From Schlegelella_A sp035995885 (lineage in GTDB: Bacteria; Pseudomonadota; Gammaproteobacteria; Burkholderiales; Burkholderiaceae_C), in assembly GCA_035995885.1 (NCBI GenBank), contig DASYKC010000187.1, positions 1 to 14,066 of the forward strand: a DNA stretch of 14,066 bases, written 5' to 3'. Positions 6,217 to 13,075 of the stretch are shown in pieces. Each line of letters starts with the position of its first letter. Within the stretch, counting starts at the first letter, position 1. Below the pieces are notes generated by a model. It did no database searches. It was not told where the DNA came from and saw nothing but the letters and a program-made list of their open reading frames with translations. The position numbers and the translations under genes are program-made.

Positions 6217-6947
6217 TGGCCAGCGCCGACCGAGCCCTCGACGACGCCTTCCTGGCGCTGCGCGATGCGACGGTGCGCTTCGGCGCCGTCGTCGCCGTTC
6301 GCGACGCGAGCATCGACGTTCGGCGCGGCGACGCGATCGCCGTCGTCGGCGCCAACGGCTCGGGCAAGACGACGTTGCTGCGGCTGCTGCACGGCGTCGT
6401 CGCGCATTCGGGGACGCGCCGCGTCGGCACGGCCGCGGCGTCGCAGGCGATGGTCTTCCAGCGCCCGTTCCTGCTTCGCCTCTCGGTCCGCCACAACCTG
6501 CGCATCGCGCTCTGGCTCGCCGCGCGCGGCCTCTCGGCGCGCGAGCGCGCGGCGCGCGCCGACGAGGCGCTCGCCCGCGTCGGCCTGCAGGCGCTCGCGG
6601 ACCGGCCGGCGCGCGCGCTTTCCGGCGGCGAGCAGCAGCGCCTCGCGCTCGCGCGCAGCTGGTCGGTGCGGCCGTCGATCCTGTTCCTCGACGAGCCGAC
6701 CGCGAACCTCGACCCGTCGGCGAAGAAGGAGGTCGAGTCGCTGCTCGCCGGCTTCATCGCCGAGGGCATGACGATCGTCATGAGCACGCACAACCTCGGC
6801 CAGGCGAAGCGGCTGGCGACGCGGATCGTCTACATGGACGGCGGCCGGATCGGCGCCGACCTGGCGACGGCGCAGTTCTTCGCCGAGCAGCTCGGCGGCC
6901 GCGCCGACCTGTTCCTGAAGGGCGACCTCTCCTGGTCGCTCGATTGA
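6216..6947 (+). CDS. tupC: ABC transporter ATPase, tungstate (TupC) type
   Basis: This 243-aa ATP-binding subunit is complete. Walker A is GANGSGKTT (45-53), the Q-loop is VFQRP (80-84), the signature is LSGGEQQ (135-141), Walker B is ILFLDE (155-160) with the catalytic E160, the D-loop is NLDPS (164-168) and the H-loop histidine is H192 (STHN). It ends soon after the nucleotide-binding domain. The C-terminal molybdate-binding TOBE domain of ModC (about 350 aa) is absent, which supports TupC over ModC. It starts at ATG 6216, overlapping the tupB stop by 1 nt, so the two are coupled. It would power import of tungstate or molybdate for the cofactor enzymes encoded on either side. Confidence 0.88.
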   Translation: MASADRALDDAFLALRDATVRFGAVVAVRDASIDVRRGDAIAVVGANGSGKTTLLRLLHGVVAHSGTRRVGTAAASQAMVFQRPFLLRLSVRHNLRIALWLAARGLSARERAARADEALARVGLQALADRPARALSGGEQQRLALARSWSVRPSILFLDEPTANLDPSAKKEVESLLAGFIAEGMTIVMSTHNLGQAKRLATRIVYMDGGRIGADLATAQFFAEQLGGRADLFLKGDLSWSLD

Positions 6948-6977
6948 TCGCCGCGACGCGCGACGACGTGCCGCGCG

Positions 6978-8036
6978 CTAGGCCGACGTCGCCAGCGGCA
7001 GGTTGATGAGCAGGTTCTGCGGCTTCAGCTTCAGCGTCTGCTCGGCGCTCATCGCCAGGCCGAGGTAGACGGGCTTGCCGGCGACGTCGGCGCGCATCTC
7101 GTGGGCATCGGCGAAGTCGAGGCGGAACAGGCCGATCAGCCGCTGCAGCCGCTCGGAGTCGGCCGCCTCGCCGCGGTAGAGGTCGTTGAGGAGGGCGCTC
7201 GCCTCGGCGTCGAGGCCGACGTGCCAGCGCCAGGCGGGATCGTCGATCCGCTGCAGCGGCCGGATCGTCGTCCGGACGTCGAGGAAGTGGCCGACCCAGC
7301 GTTCGAGGACGCGCGCCAGCGCGGCCATTCCCGAATCGCTTCGCGCCATCGTGAAGGCGAGGCCGTGGCCGAGGTCGTTGGCGATCTCGTGGCTGAGGTC
7401 GAGGACGAACGCGTGCGGCTCGGCGGCGACGTCGAAGTCGCGCGCGTTGGCGGCGCCGAGGACGGGCAGGCCCGACGCGGCGTCGTCTCCCTTGGCGACG
7501 AGCTCGCGCACGAGGTCGAAGCCGGCCGATGCCGCGCTCGCGCGGTCGGCGCTGTCGCGATCGGCAGCGAGGACGCGGCCGTCGTGGATCGCGATCCGCT
7601 GCGGCCGATGGAGCAGCTGCGCGGCACGGCGCTCGAGCGCGCTGCAGCGGTCGTCGATCAGGTGGCCGACGATCGCCGCGACGACCGCGTCGATGAACGC
7701 CGGCGGCACGGTGATCGGCCCGCCGCGAACGAGGCGCAGGTAGTACGCCTCGAGGCTGCCGGCGGCGATCACCGCGTCGCGAAAGGCGAGAAAGACGGCG
7801 TGGTTGGCGCGCGCGTCGGCGTCGGCGATCGCGGCGAGCTCGGCCGCCGCCACAGGCCGCGTCGGCGCAGCGACGAGCCGCTCGTGCAGGAGGCGCTCGG
7901 CGGCGCACGACTCGGCGACGAGGGCGAGCTCGGGCAGGGCGAGCAGCGGCCGGAAGAAGTCGTCGCTCGGCGCCAGCCAGCGATCGCGATCGCCCGCCGC
8001 GAGCTCCGGGCGGTGCGTGCTGTCGGCCTCGGTCAT
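6978..8036 (-). CDS. DUF6352-like protein of unknown function
   Basis: This 352-aa soluble protein has no signal peptide or membrane segment. Recognisable family-like text includes DRWLAPSDDFFRPLLALPEL, AESCAAERLLHERL, NHAVFLAFRDAVIAAGSLEAYYL, VPPAFIDAVVAAIVGHLIDD and ALERRAAQLLHRPQRIA. This fits my recall of DUF6352, a family without known activity; no search was done. The C-terminal half has LDLSHEIANDLGHGLAFTMARSDSGMAALARVLERWVGHFLDV, followed by RWHVGLDAEASALLNDLYRG. ATG at 8036 is chosen. An in-frame ATG at 8066 would add ten residues (MRRAGANNRA) and leave 11 bp to the divergent mobB. Neither start has a clear SD. It lies between tupC (convergent, 30 bp away) and mobB (divergent), so a link to Mo/W cofactor or formate dehydrogenase maturation is possible. 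Confidence 0.8.
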   Translation of the reverse strand: MTEADSTHRPELAAGDRDRWLAPSDDFFRPLLALPELALVAESCAAERLLHERLVAAPTRPVAAAELAAIADADARANHAVFLAFRDAVIAAGSLEAYYLRLVRGGPITVPPAFIDAVVAAIVGHLIDDRCSALERRAAQLLHRPQRIAIHDGRVLAADRDSADRASAASAGFDLVRELVAKGDDAASGLPVLGAANARDFDVAAEPHAFVLDLSHEIANDLGHGLAFTMARSDSGMAALARVLERWVGHFLDVRTTIRPLQRIDDPAWRWHVGLDAEASALLNDLYRGEAADSERLQRLIGLFRLDFADAHEMRADVAGKPVYLGLAMSAEQTLKLKPQNLLINLPLATSA

Positions 8037-8077
8037 GGCGCGATTATTGGCGCCGGCACGCCGCATAAACTCGACCG

Positions 8078-8602
8078 ATGAATGTCATCGGCTTCTGCGG
8101 CTACTCGGGCTCCGGCAAGACGACGCTCGTCGAGCAGCTGATCGATCGGCTGCGCCTCGCCGGCCAGCGCGTCTCGGTCGTCAAGCATGCCCATCACGAT
8201 TTCGACATCGATCATCCGGGCAAGGACTCGTGGCGCCATCGCCAGGCCGGTGCCTATGAAGTCGTGATCGCCTCGAACCGGCGCCTCGCCAAGATGCGCG
8301 AGTACCCGGCCGTTGCCGAGCCGACGGTCGATCAGCTGATCGCCGAGCTGTCCGAGTGCGACTGGACGCTGGTCGAAGGATTCAAGCACTCGCCGCTGCC
8401 GAAGATCGAGGTCTGGCGCGCGGCGACGGGCAAGCCGGCGCAGTACCCGAACGATCCCTTCGTCATTGCCATCGCGACCGACAGCGAGGGCGCCTTGCCC
8501 GCGCCGACCGGGCTGCCGGTCTTCCACCTCGACGACGTCGACGCGGTCGCCGCCTTCATCCTCGCCCAGGCGGCGCGCTGTCGTTACGTGCGCGCGTCGT
8601 AG
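8078..8602 (+). CDS. mobB: MobB molybdopterin-guanine dinucleotide biosynthesis adaptor
   Basis: This 174-aa P-loop GTPase-like protein acts with MobA in guanylylating the cofactor. Walker A is GYSGSGKT (8-15). The characteristic stretch KHAHHDFDIDHPGKDSWRHR (36-55) and the VEGFKHSPLPKIEVWR region (99-114) match MobB. Length is as usual for the family. The start is the first ATG, directly at the domain. There is no SD; a CATAAA hexamer (8064-8069) 8 nt before the ATG could be a -10 element for a leaderless or near-leaderless message. It is separated from mobA by the transporter and the DUF6352 gene, but it belongs to the same functional set. Confidence in family is high. Confidence 0.95.
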   Translation: MNVIGFCGYSGSGKTTLVEQLIDRLRLAGQRVSVVKHAHHDFDIDHPGKDSWRHRQAGAYEVVIASNRRLAKMREYPAVAEPTVDQLIAELSECDWTLVEGFKHSPLPKIEVWRAATGKPAQYPNDPFVIAIATDSEGALPAPTGLPVFHLDDVDAVAAFILAQAARCRYVRAS

Positions 8603-8609
8603 CGCGCGG

Positions 8610-8661
8610 CGCGTGTCAGGCGATGCGCGCCCGGTCGCGTGTCAGGCGATGCGCGCCATGT
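8610..8661. repeat. Tandem 26-bp duplication at the end of the Mpo1-like gene
   Basis: Two adjacent units, 8610-8635 and 8636-8661, are identical over the first 22 bases and differ at only two positions in 26. The second unit contains the stop codon and last codons (MARIA-stop) of the minus-strand gene, and the first unit repeats that segment beyond the stop. Each unit holds a small inverted repeat, GGCG-N5-CGCC. The repeats fill the whole gap between the convergent mobB and Mpo1-like genes. Confidence 0.9.
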
Positions 8662-9169
8662 CGCGCATCGTCGTCGGCCCGGCGCGGCGCTCGATCTCCG
8701 ACAGCAGCGGCTTGTTCCAGCCGAGCATGAACATCGCCTCGGCGACGACGAACATCGGCGCGACGACGAGGCCGATCACGTCGTCGACGAAGGCGGGCTT
8801 GCGGCCTTCGTACCAGTGGCCGATGAACTGGATCAGCCAGCCGACGGCGAAGAAGCCCAGGCCCCAGCCGAGCCAGACGGGAACGCTGCCGCCCGAGAGC
8901 TGCTGGCCGAGCCAGAGCAGGGCGGCGACGGCGGCGCTGGCGACGATGCCGAGGATGGCGTCGCCGCGGGTCACGTACCACGCCGCGGCGAGCGCGAAGA
9001 CGATCCATGCCGGCGTGAGGACGAGCTCGCCGGCGGCCATCGCCGGCCGCGCGAGGAGCACGCCGATCGAGAAGACGATCATCGGCACGCCGACGAAGTG
9101 GCTGACGATGTTGCGCCGGTCGCGGTGGTACGCGGCGTACTGGGCGAGGAGCTCGGTGGCTGTGCGCAT
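8642..9169 (-). CDS. Mpo1-like / DUF962 membrane protein
   Basis: This 175-aa protein has about four to five hydrophobic segments (roughly 23-41, 52-66, 71-89, 98-117, 131-150). Family hallmarks are AAYHRDRRNIVSHFVGVP (12-29, with H15 and H24) and QFIGHWYEGRKPAFVDD (114-130, with H118), then an APMFVVAE segment. The fungal member Mpo1 is an iron-dependent dioxygenase that shortens 2-hydroxy fatty acids by alpha-oxidation. The conserved histidines fit metal binding, but the bacterial function is not established. A modest SD (GAGG, 6 nt upstream) supports the ATG at 9169. A weak promoter-like pair on the minus strand (GTGACG at 9228-9223 and TACCAT at 9206-9201, spacer 16) lies upstream. The gene ends inside a 26-bp tandem duplication. 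Confidence 0.88.
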   Translation of the reverse strand: MRTATELLAQYAAYHRDRRNIVSHFVGVPMIVFSIGVLLARPAMAAGELVLTPAWIVFALAAAWYVTRGDAILGIVASAAVAALLWLGQQLSGGSVPVWLGWGLGFFAVGWLIQFIGHWYEGRKPAFVDDVIGLVVAPMFVVAEAMFMLGWNKPLLSEIERRAGPTTMRDMARIA

Positions 9170-9386
9170 GGCAGGCCTCGGAGAGGGGCAGGTGGCGCCA
9201 ATGGTAGGACAAGTCGCGCTGCCGTCACCCCCGCAGGTGCATGTCCCTGCAGCGCGCCGTGAGCGACCGCACGGACGCCGCGCATGCGCCGAGCCTGCTT
9301 GCCTGACAGTGGCGCAGCCTCTCGGCCGACAGGCGTCAGCCTCGCCGGCGGGCTAGGATCGAGCGACTTGACGCCGGGAGATCGAC

Positions 9387-10274
9387 ATGCGCATGGACGG
9401 CCAGGAAGAGAGCAGCAACGTCGAGGACGTTCGCGGCATGGGCGGCGGGGGCGGCGGCGGCTTCGGCATCGGCGGTCGCGGCATCGGCATCGGCGGCATC
9501 GCCGTGGCGGTGATCGCCGGCTGGATCTTCGGCATCAATCCGCTGACGCTGCTCGGCATGATGGGCGGCAGCGACGGCGGCGGCCAGGTCGTCCAGCAGC
9601 AGGGCCCGGCGCCGGCGCCGCCGGCCAACGACACCGGCGCAAAATTCGTCTCGCAGGTGCTGCGCAGCACCGAGCAGGTCTGGACCGACATCTTCCGAGA
9701 GTCGGGCCGCACCTACCAGCCGCCCAAGCTGGTCCTCTTCACCGGCAGCTGGCCGACAGCGTGCGGTCAGGGCCAGGCGGCGATGGGCCCCTTCTACTGC
9801 CCGAACGACCAGAAGGTCTACATCGACCTGCGCTTCTACAAGGTGCTCGAGCAGCGCCTCGGCGCGCCCGGCCAGTTCGCGCAGGCCTACGTGATCGCGC
9901 ACGAGGTCGGCCACCACGTCCAGCAGCAGCTCGGCATCATGGACAAGGTCGACGCGCTGCGCGGCCGGAGCGGCGGCGCGCAGGCGAACGCGCTCAGCGT
10001 CCGCGTCGAGCTGCAGGCCGATTGCTTCGCCGGCGTCTGGGCGGCACGGTCGCAGAAGGAGAACGGCTGGCGCCTCGACCCGGGCGACATCGAGACCGCG
10101 CTCAACGCCGCGGCGCAGATCGGCGACGACACGCTCCAGCGCAAGTCGCAGGGAACGGTCGTTCCGGAGACCTTCACGCACGGCACGAGCGCGCAGCGCG
10201 TCAACTGGTTCAAGCGCGGCGTCGAAGGCGGCCGCGTCGACAGCTGCAATACCTTCGAAGGACGCGACCTCTAG
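9387..10274 (+). CDS. ypfJ: YpfJ-type neutral zinc metallopeptidase
   Basis: This 295-aa protein is a membrane-anchored member of the YpfJ/neutral zinc metallopeptidase family. The zinc-binding motif HEVGHH is at 172-177, with E173 as the general base. A likely third ligand is E208 in RVELQADCFAGVWA. The N-terminus is MRMDGQEESSNVEDVRGM, followed by a Gly-rich run, a single membrane helix (about 35-52) and a Pro/Gln linker (about 66-80). Other family segments are TGSWPTACGQGQAAMGPFYC and PNDQKVYIDLRFY. The ATG at 9387 follows GGGAG by 6 nt, which supports this start. Substrates of this family are not known. Length agrees with homologues. The gene is convergent with the next one, 19 bp away. 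Confidence 0.93.
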   Translation: MRMDGQEESSNVEDVRGMGGGGGGGFGIGGRGIGIGGIAVAVIAGWIFGINPLTLLGMMGGSDGGGQVVQQQGPAPAPPANDTGAKFVSQVLRSTEQVWTDIFRESGRTYQPPKLVLFTGSWPTACGQGQAAMGPFYCPNDQKVYIDLRFYKVLEQRLGAPGQFAQAYVIAHEVGHHVQQQLGIMDKVDALRGRSGGAQANALSVRVELQADCFAGVWAARSQKENGWRLDPGDIETALNAAAQIGDDTLQRKSQGTVVPETFTHGTSAQRVNWFKRGVEGGRVDSCNTFEGRDL

Positions 10275-10293
10275 ACCTCGGGTCGACGCGCAT

Positions 10294-10563
10294 CTACCAG
10301 CGCAGCGCGACGGTCCAGTCGCAGCGCAGGATGCCGGCGCGGTGCAGGCGCTGGCGCAGGCCGACGTAGGCGCCGGGCAGGAAGAAGAGGGCGATGCACG
10401 TCGCCTCGGCCCAGCCGACGTGAAGAAGAAACGCCGAGGGGAAGCCGACCCAGCCGGCGATCCAGAGCGTCAGCACGACGTCCCAGACGTGCTTCTCGAC
10501 CGGCTGCTCGCGCCAGTGGCGCTGATGCCATGTCTTCAGGTTTTCGAATTGCGCGAGCTTCAT
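10294..10563 (-). CDS. Small two-helix membrane protein of unknown function
   Basis: The 89-aa product starts MKLAQFENLKTWHQRHWREQ and has two hydrophobic segments, about 27-48 and 52-69. A basic stretch, GLRQRLHRAGILRCDW, ends the protein. The Trp/His-rich amphipathic N-terminus resembles small conserved membrane proteins of betaproteobacteria, but I cannot name a family. The start is ambiguous. The ATG at 10563 has no SD. An in-frame TTG at 10584 overlaps the stop of the upstream hydroxy-acid dehydrogenase (TTGA at 10584-10581), follows a GGGGA purine run, and would add seven residues (MIALADA). The gene probably forms an operon with that upstream gene (17 bp gap or overlap). The open frame continues far upstream, but that part is a shadow of the neighbour. 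Confidence 0.72.
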   Translation of the reverse strand: MKLAQFENLKTWHQRHWREQPVEKHVWDVVLTLWIAGWVGFPSAFLLHVGWAEATCIALFFLPGAYVGLRQRLHRAGILRCDWTVALRW

Positions 10564-10580
10564 GGCGTCGGCCAGGGCGA

Positions 10581-11726
10581 TCAATGCGTCCCCGTCAGGA
10601 GTACGCGCCGATCGACGTCGTGGATGTCGGTGTGGCCGCAGAAAGCCATCGTCAGGTCGAGCTCCCGGGCGATGATCTCGAGGGCGCGCGTCACGCCGGC
10701 CTCGCCCATCGCGCCGAGGCCGTAGAGGAAGGCGCGGCCGATCATCGTGCCGCGGGCGCCGAGCGCCCACGCCTTCAGCACGTCCTGGCCGGAGCGGATG
10801 CCGCCGTCCATCCAGACCTCGATCTGCGAGCCGACGGCGTCGGCGATCGCCGGCAGCGCGCTGATCGACGACGGCGCGCCGTCGAGCTGGCGGCCGCCGT
10901 GGTTGGAGACGACGATCGCGTCGGCGCCGCTCGCGACGGCGAGCCTGGCGTCCTCGACGTCGAGGATGCCCTTCAGGATCAGCTTGCCGCCCCAGCGCTG
11001 CTTGACCCATTCGACGTCGGCCCAGCTGAGGGTCGGATCGAACTGCTGCGCCGTCCAGGCGAAGAGAGACGCCGGGTCGCCGACGTTCTCGACGTGGCCG
11101 ACGATGTTGCCGAAGCTGCGCCGCTTCGTGCCGAGCATGCCCAGGCACCAGCGCGGCTTGGTCATCAGGTCGAGCAGGTTGGCGAGCGTCGGCTTGGGCG
11201 GCGCGGTCAGGCCGTTCTTCAGGTCCTTGTGGCGCTGGCCGAGGATCTGCAGGTCGAGCGTGAGGACGAGGGCGCTGCATTTCGCCGCCCGCGCGCGCTC
11301 GAACAGCCGCTCCATGAAGGCGCGATCGCGCAGCATGTAGGGCTGGAACCAGAACGGCGCCTTGGTGCTGGCGGCGATGTCCTCGATCGAGCAGATGCTC
11401 ATCATGCTGAGGGTGAAGGGAATTCCGAACTTCTCGGCCGCGCGCGCGGCCAGGATTTCTCCGTCGGCATGTTGCATGCCCGTCAGGCCGGTCGGCGCGA
11501 TCGCGACCGGCATCGCTGCCGGAATGCCGACCATCCGCGTCGCGATCGTGCGGTTGCTCATGTCGACGGCGACGCGCTGACGCAGCTTGATGCGCTGGAA
11601 GTCGCTCTCGTTGGCGCGATAGGTGCTCTCGGTCCACGAGCCGGAATCGGCGTAGTCGTAGAACATGCGCGGTACGCGCCGCTTCGCCAGGACGCGCAGG
11701 TCTTCGATGTGGGTGATGACGGGCAT
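10581..11726 (-). CDS. lldD: FMN-dependent alpha-hydroxy-acid dehydrogenase (LldD-like)
   Basis: This 381-aa TIM-barrel flavoprotein oxidises L-2-hydroxy acids, most likely L-lactate to pyruvate. Key family residues are present: Y23 in RMFYDYADSG, the SNHGGRQLDG motif with catalytic H276 and R279, the FMN lysine K252 (LILKGIL), WFQPY (126-130) and the phosphate-binding DGGIRSGQDVLKA (307-319) and GARGTMIGRAFLYG (323-336). Length matches LldD (about 380-396 aa). The N-terminus, MPVITHIEDLRVLAKRRVPR, is typical, so the ATG at 11726 is credible although no clear SD precedes it. The exact substrate among lactate, glycolate and other 2-hydroxy acids is not decided by sequence alone. It lies 29 bp downstream of dinB on the same strand and may share transcripts with it. 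Confidence 0.93.
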   Translation of the reverse strand: MPVITHIEDLRVLAKRRVPRMFYDYADSGSWTESTYRANESDFQRIKLRQRVAVDMSNRTIATRMVGIPAAMPVAIAPTGLTGMQHADGEILAARAAEKFGIPFTLSMMSICSIEDIAASTKAPFWFQPYMLRDRAFMERLFERARAAKCSALVLTLDLQILGQRHKDLKNGLTAPPKPTLANLLDLMTKPRWCLGMLGTKRRSFGNIVGHVENVGDPASLFAWTAQQFDPTLSWADVEWVKQRWGGKLILKGILDVEDARLAVASGADAIVVSNHGGRQLDGAPSSISALPAIADAVGSQIEVWMDGGIRSGQDVLKAWALGARGTMIGRAFLYGLGAMGEAGVTRALEIIARELDLTMAFCGHTDIHDVDRRVLLTGTH

Positions 11727-11755
11727 GACGACGGTCGTGAAAAGCTCGGGAGATG

Positions 11756-12967
11756 CTACGACGCGTCGTCGAAAAGCGGCAGGCTGTATTCACCCGGGGG
11801 CTCGTGCGCTGCGACCGCCGGCGCGTCTTCGGCCGGCGCCGCGAGCGGCGCGACGAGATCGGCAAGCCGCGCGAGCGCGCCAGCGCGAACGCCGATCAGG
11901 CGCAGGCGACGGCTCAGGTCGACCCGTTTCAGGCAGCTGCCGGCGGCGCGCCGGATCTCGCGCGCATCGAGCGTGTGGGCGGGCAGCGTCAGGTCGCGCG
12001 TCGCGATCTTGAAATCATCGAAGCGCAGCTTGATGCCGATCGTTCGCGCCGCGTAGGACTTGCGCGCCAGGTCGCCGGCGAGCTGCTCGCACAACTCGGT
12101 GAAGATCGCGCCGAGGACGGGCCGATCGCGGACCGCGTGCAGGTCGCGGTCGAAGGTGGTCTCGCGGCTGATCGACTTCGGCTCGCTCGAGGTCACGACC
12201 GGACGCTCGTCGCGGCCGTGCGAGGCCTCGTGCAGCCAGGCGCCGAAGCTCTTGCCGAAATGGGCGAGCAGGAACGCGGGGTCGGCGCCGGCGATGTCGC
12301 CGATCGTCTCGAGGCCGAGGCTCGTGAGCTTTTCCGCCGCCTTCGGGCCGATGCCGTTGACCTTGCGCGCGGCGAGCGGCCAGATCCGCGCCGGCACGTC
12401 GTCGTGGCCGAGCAGCGTCAGGCCGTCGGGCTTGTCGAGCTCCGAGGCGAGCTTGGCGAGCAGCTTGTTCGGCGTGATGCCGATCGAGCAGGTGAGGCCG
12501 GTGCGCTCGCGCACCGCGGCCTTGAGCGTGCCGCCGATCGCGCGGCCGCCGTCGTCGTGCGCGCCGGCGACCTCGGTCAGGTCGACATAGATCTCGTCGA
12601 TGCCGCGGTCCTCGATGATCGGGGCGATCTCGCGCGCCGCCGCCTTGAACAGGCGCGAGTACTTGCGGTACTCGTCGAAGTCGACCGGCAAGAGGATCGC
12701 GTCGGGCGCGAGCGCCGCCGACTTCATCATCCCCATCGCCGAGAAGACGCCGAGCTTTCGCGCTTCGTAGGTGCTGGTCGTGACGACGCCGCGGCCGACA
12801 TAGTCGCGCAGCGAGAAGAACTCGCGGCTGCCGTCGGCGCGCTGTCTCGGCTGGCTGTCGCGGCCGCCGCCGATGACGACGGCGCGACCGCGCAGCTCCG
12901 GATAACGCAGCAGCTCGACCGACGCATAGAACGCGTCCATGTCGATGTGGGCGATCAGCCGGGCCAT
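11756..12967 (-). CDS. dinB: DNA polymerase IV (Y-family, DinB)
   Basis: This 403-aa error-prone translesion polymerase shows HIDMDAFYASVE (7-18, catalytic D9), YEARKLGVFSAM (67-78), GIDEIYVDLT (122-131, catalytic D124 and E125) and SIGITPNKLLAKLASELDKPDG (161-182). The helix-hairpin-helix is VNGIGPKAAEKL (203-214) and the little-finger domain is about 255-360. The C-terminus ends SLPLF-DDAS (395-403), which fits a beta-clamp-binding motif. Compared with E. coli DinB there is an insert of about 20 residues after VIGGG (about 36-58). The ATG at 12967 is chosen because it starts the domain; the open frame further upstream is a shadow. No SD is present. A perfect SOS-box palindrome ends 7 nt before the ATG, so LexA control is likely. 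Confidence 0.96.
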   Translation of the reverse strand: MARLIAHIDMDAFYASVELLRYPELRGRAVVIGGGRDSQPRQRADGSREFFSLRDYVGRGVVTTSTYEARKLGVFSAMGMMKSAALAPDAILLPVDFDEYRKYSRLFKAAAREIAPIIEDRGIDEIYVDLTEVAGAHDDGGRAIGGTLKAAVRERTGLTCSIGITPNKLLAKLASELDKPDGLTLLGHDDVPARIWPLAARKVNGIGPKAAEKLTSLGLETIGDIAGADPAFLLAHFGKSFGAWLHEASHGRDERPVVTSSEPKSISRETTFDRDLHAVRDRPVLGAIFTELCEQLAGDLARKSYAARTIGIKLRFDDFKIATRDLTLPAHTLDAREIRRAAGSCLKRVDLSRRLRLIGVRAGALARLADLVAPLAAPAEDAPAVAAHEPPGEYSLPLFDDAS

Positions 12968-12974
12968 CCGATGA

Positions 12975-12990
12975 CTGTACGGGCATACAG
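12975..12990. promoter_or_regulatory. LexA-type SOS box upstream of dinB
   Basis: The 16-bp site CTGTACGGGCATACAG fits CTGT-N8-ACAG exactly, the core of the proteobacterial LexA operator, and lies 7 bp before the dinB ATG. On the minus strand its TACAGT end (12979-12974) could be the -10 hexamer 6 nt before the ATG, so LexA would block RNA polymerase and the message would be leaderless. It also sits upstream of the divergent GNAT gene. Confidence 0.8.
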
Positions 12991-13019
12991 CCGGACACGG
13001 ACGGATTTCCGGCGATTTC

Positions 13020-13044
13020 AGGCGCCGGCGCCGGGCGCCTTTCT
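13020..13044 (+). terminator. Stem-loop with short U-tract upstream of the GNAT gene
   Basis: A perfect 7-bp GC-rich stem, AGGCGCC (13020-13026) / GGCGCCT (13034-13040), has a 7-nt loop and is followed by TTCT. This has the form of an intrinsic terminator on the plus strand, but it lies in the presumed 5' leader of the GNAT gene. It could be an attenuator, or it could stop antisense transcripts. Function is unproven. Confidence 0.4.
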
Positions 13045-13075
13045 GATGTCGGCGCGCTTGTCGCAGAATGCGGCG

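Noticed and set aside
9170..9386. Extra gene or RNA in the 217-bp gap before ypfJ
   Set aside because: No ORF with a start, SD and sensible composition is seen. Only weak promoter-like hexamers and a 5-bp inverted repeat are present.
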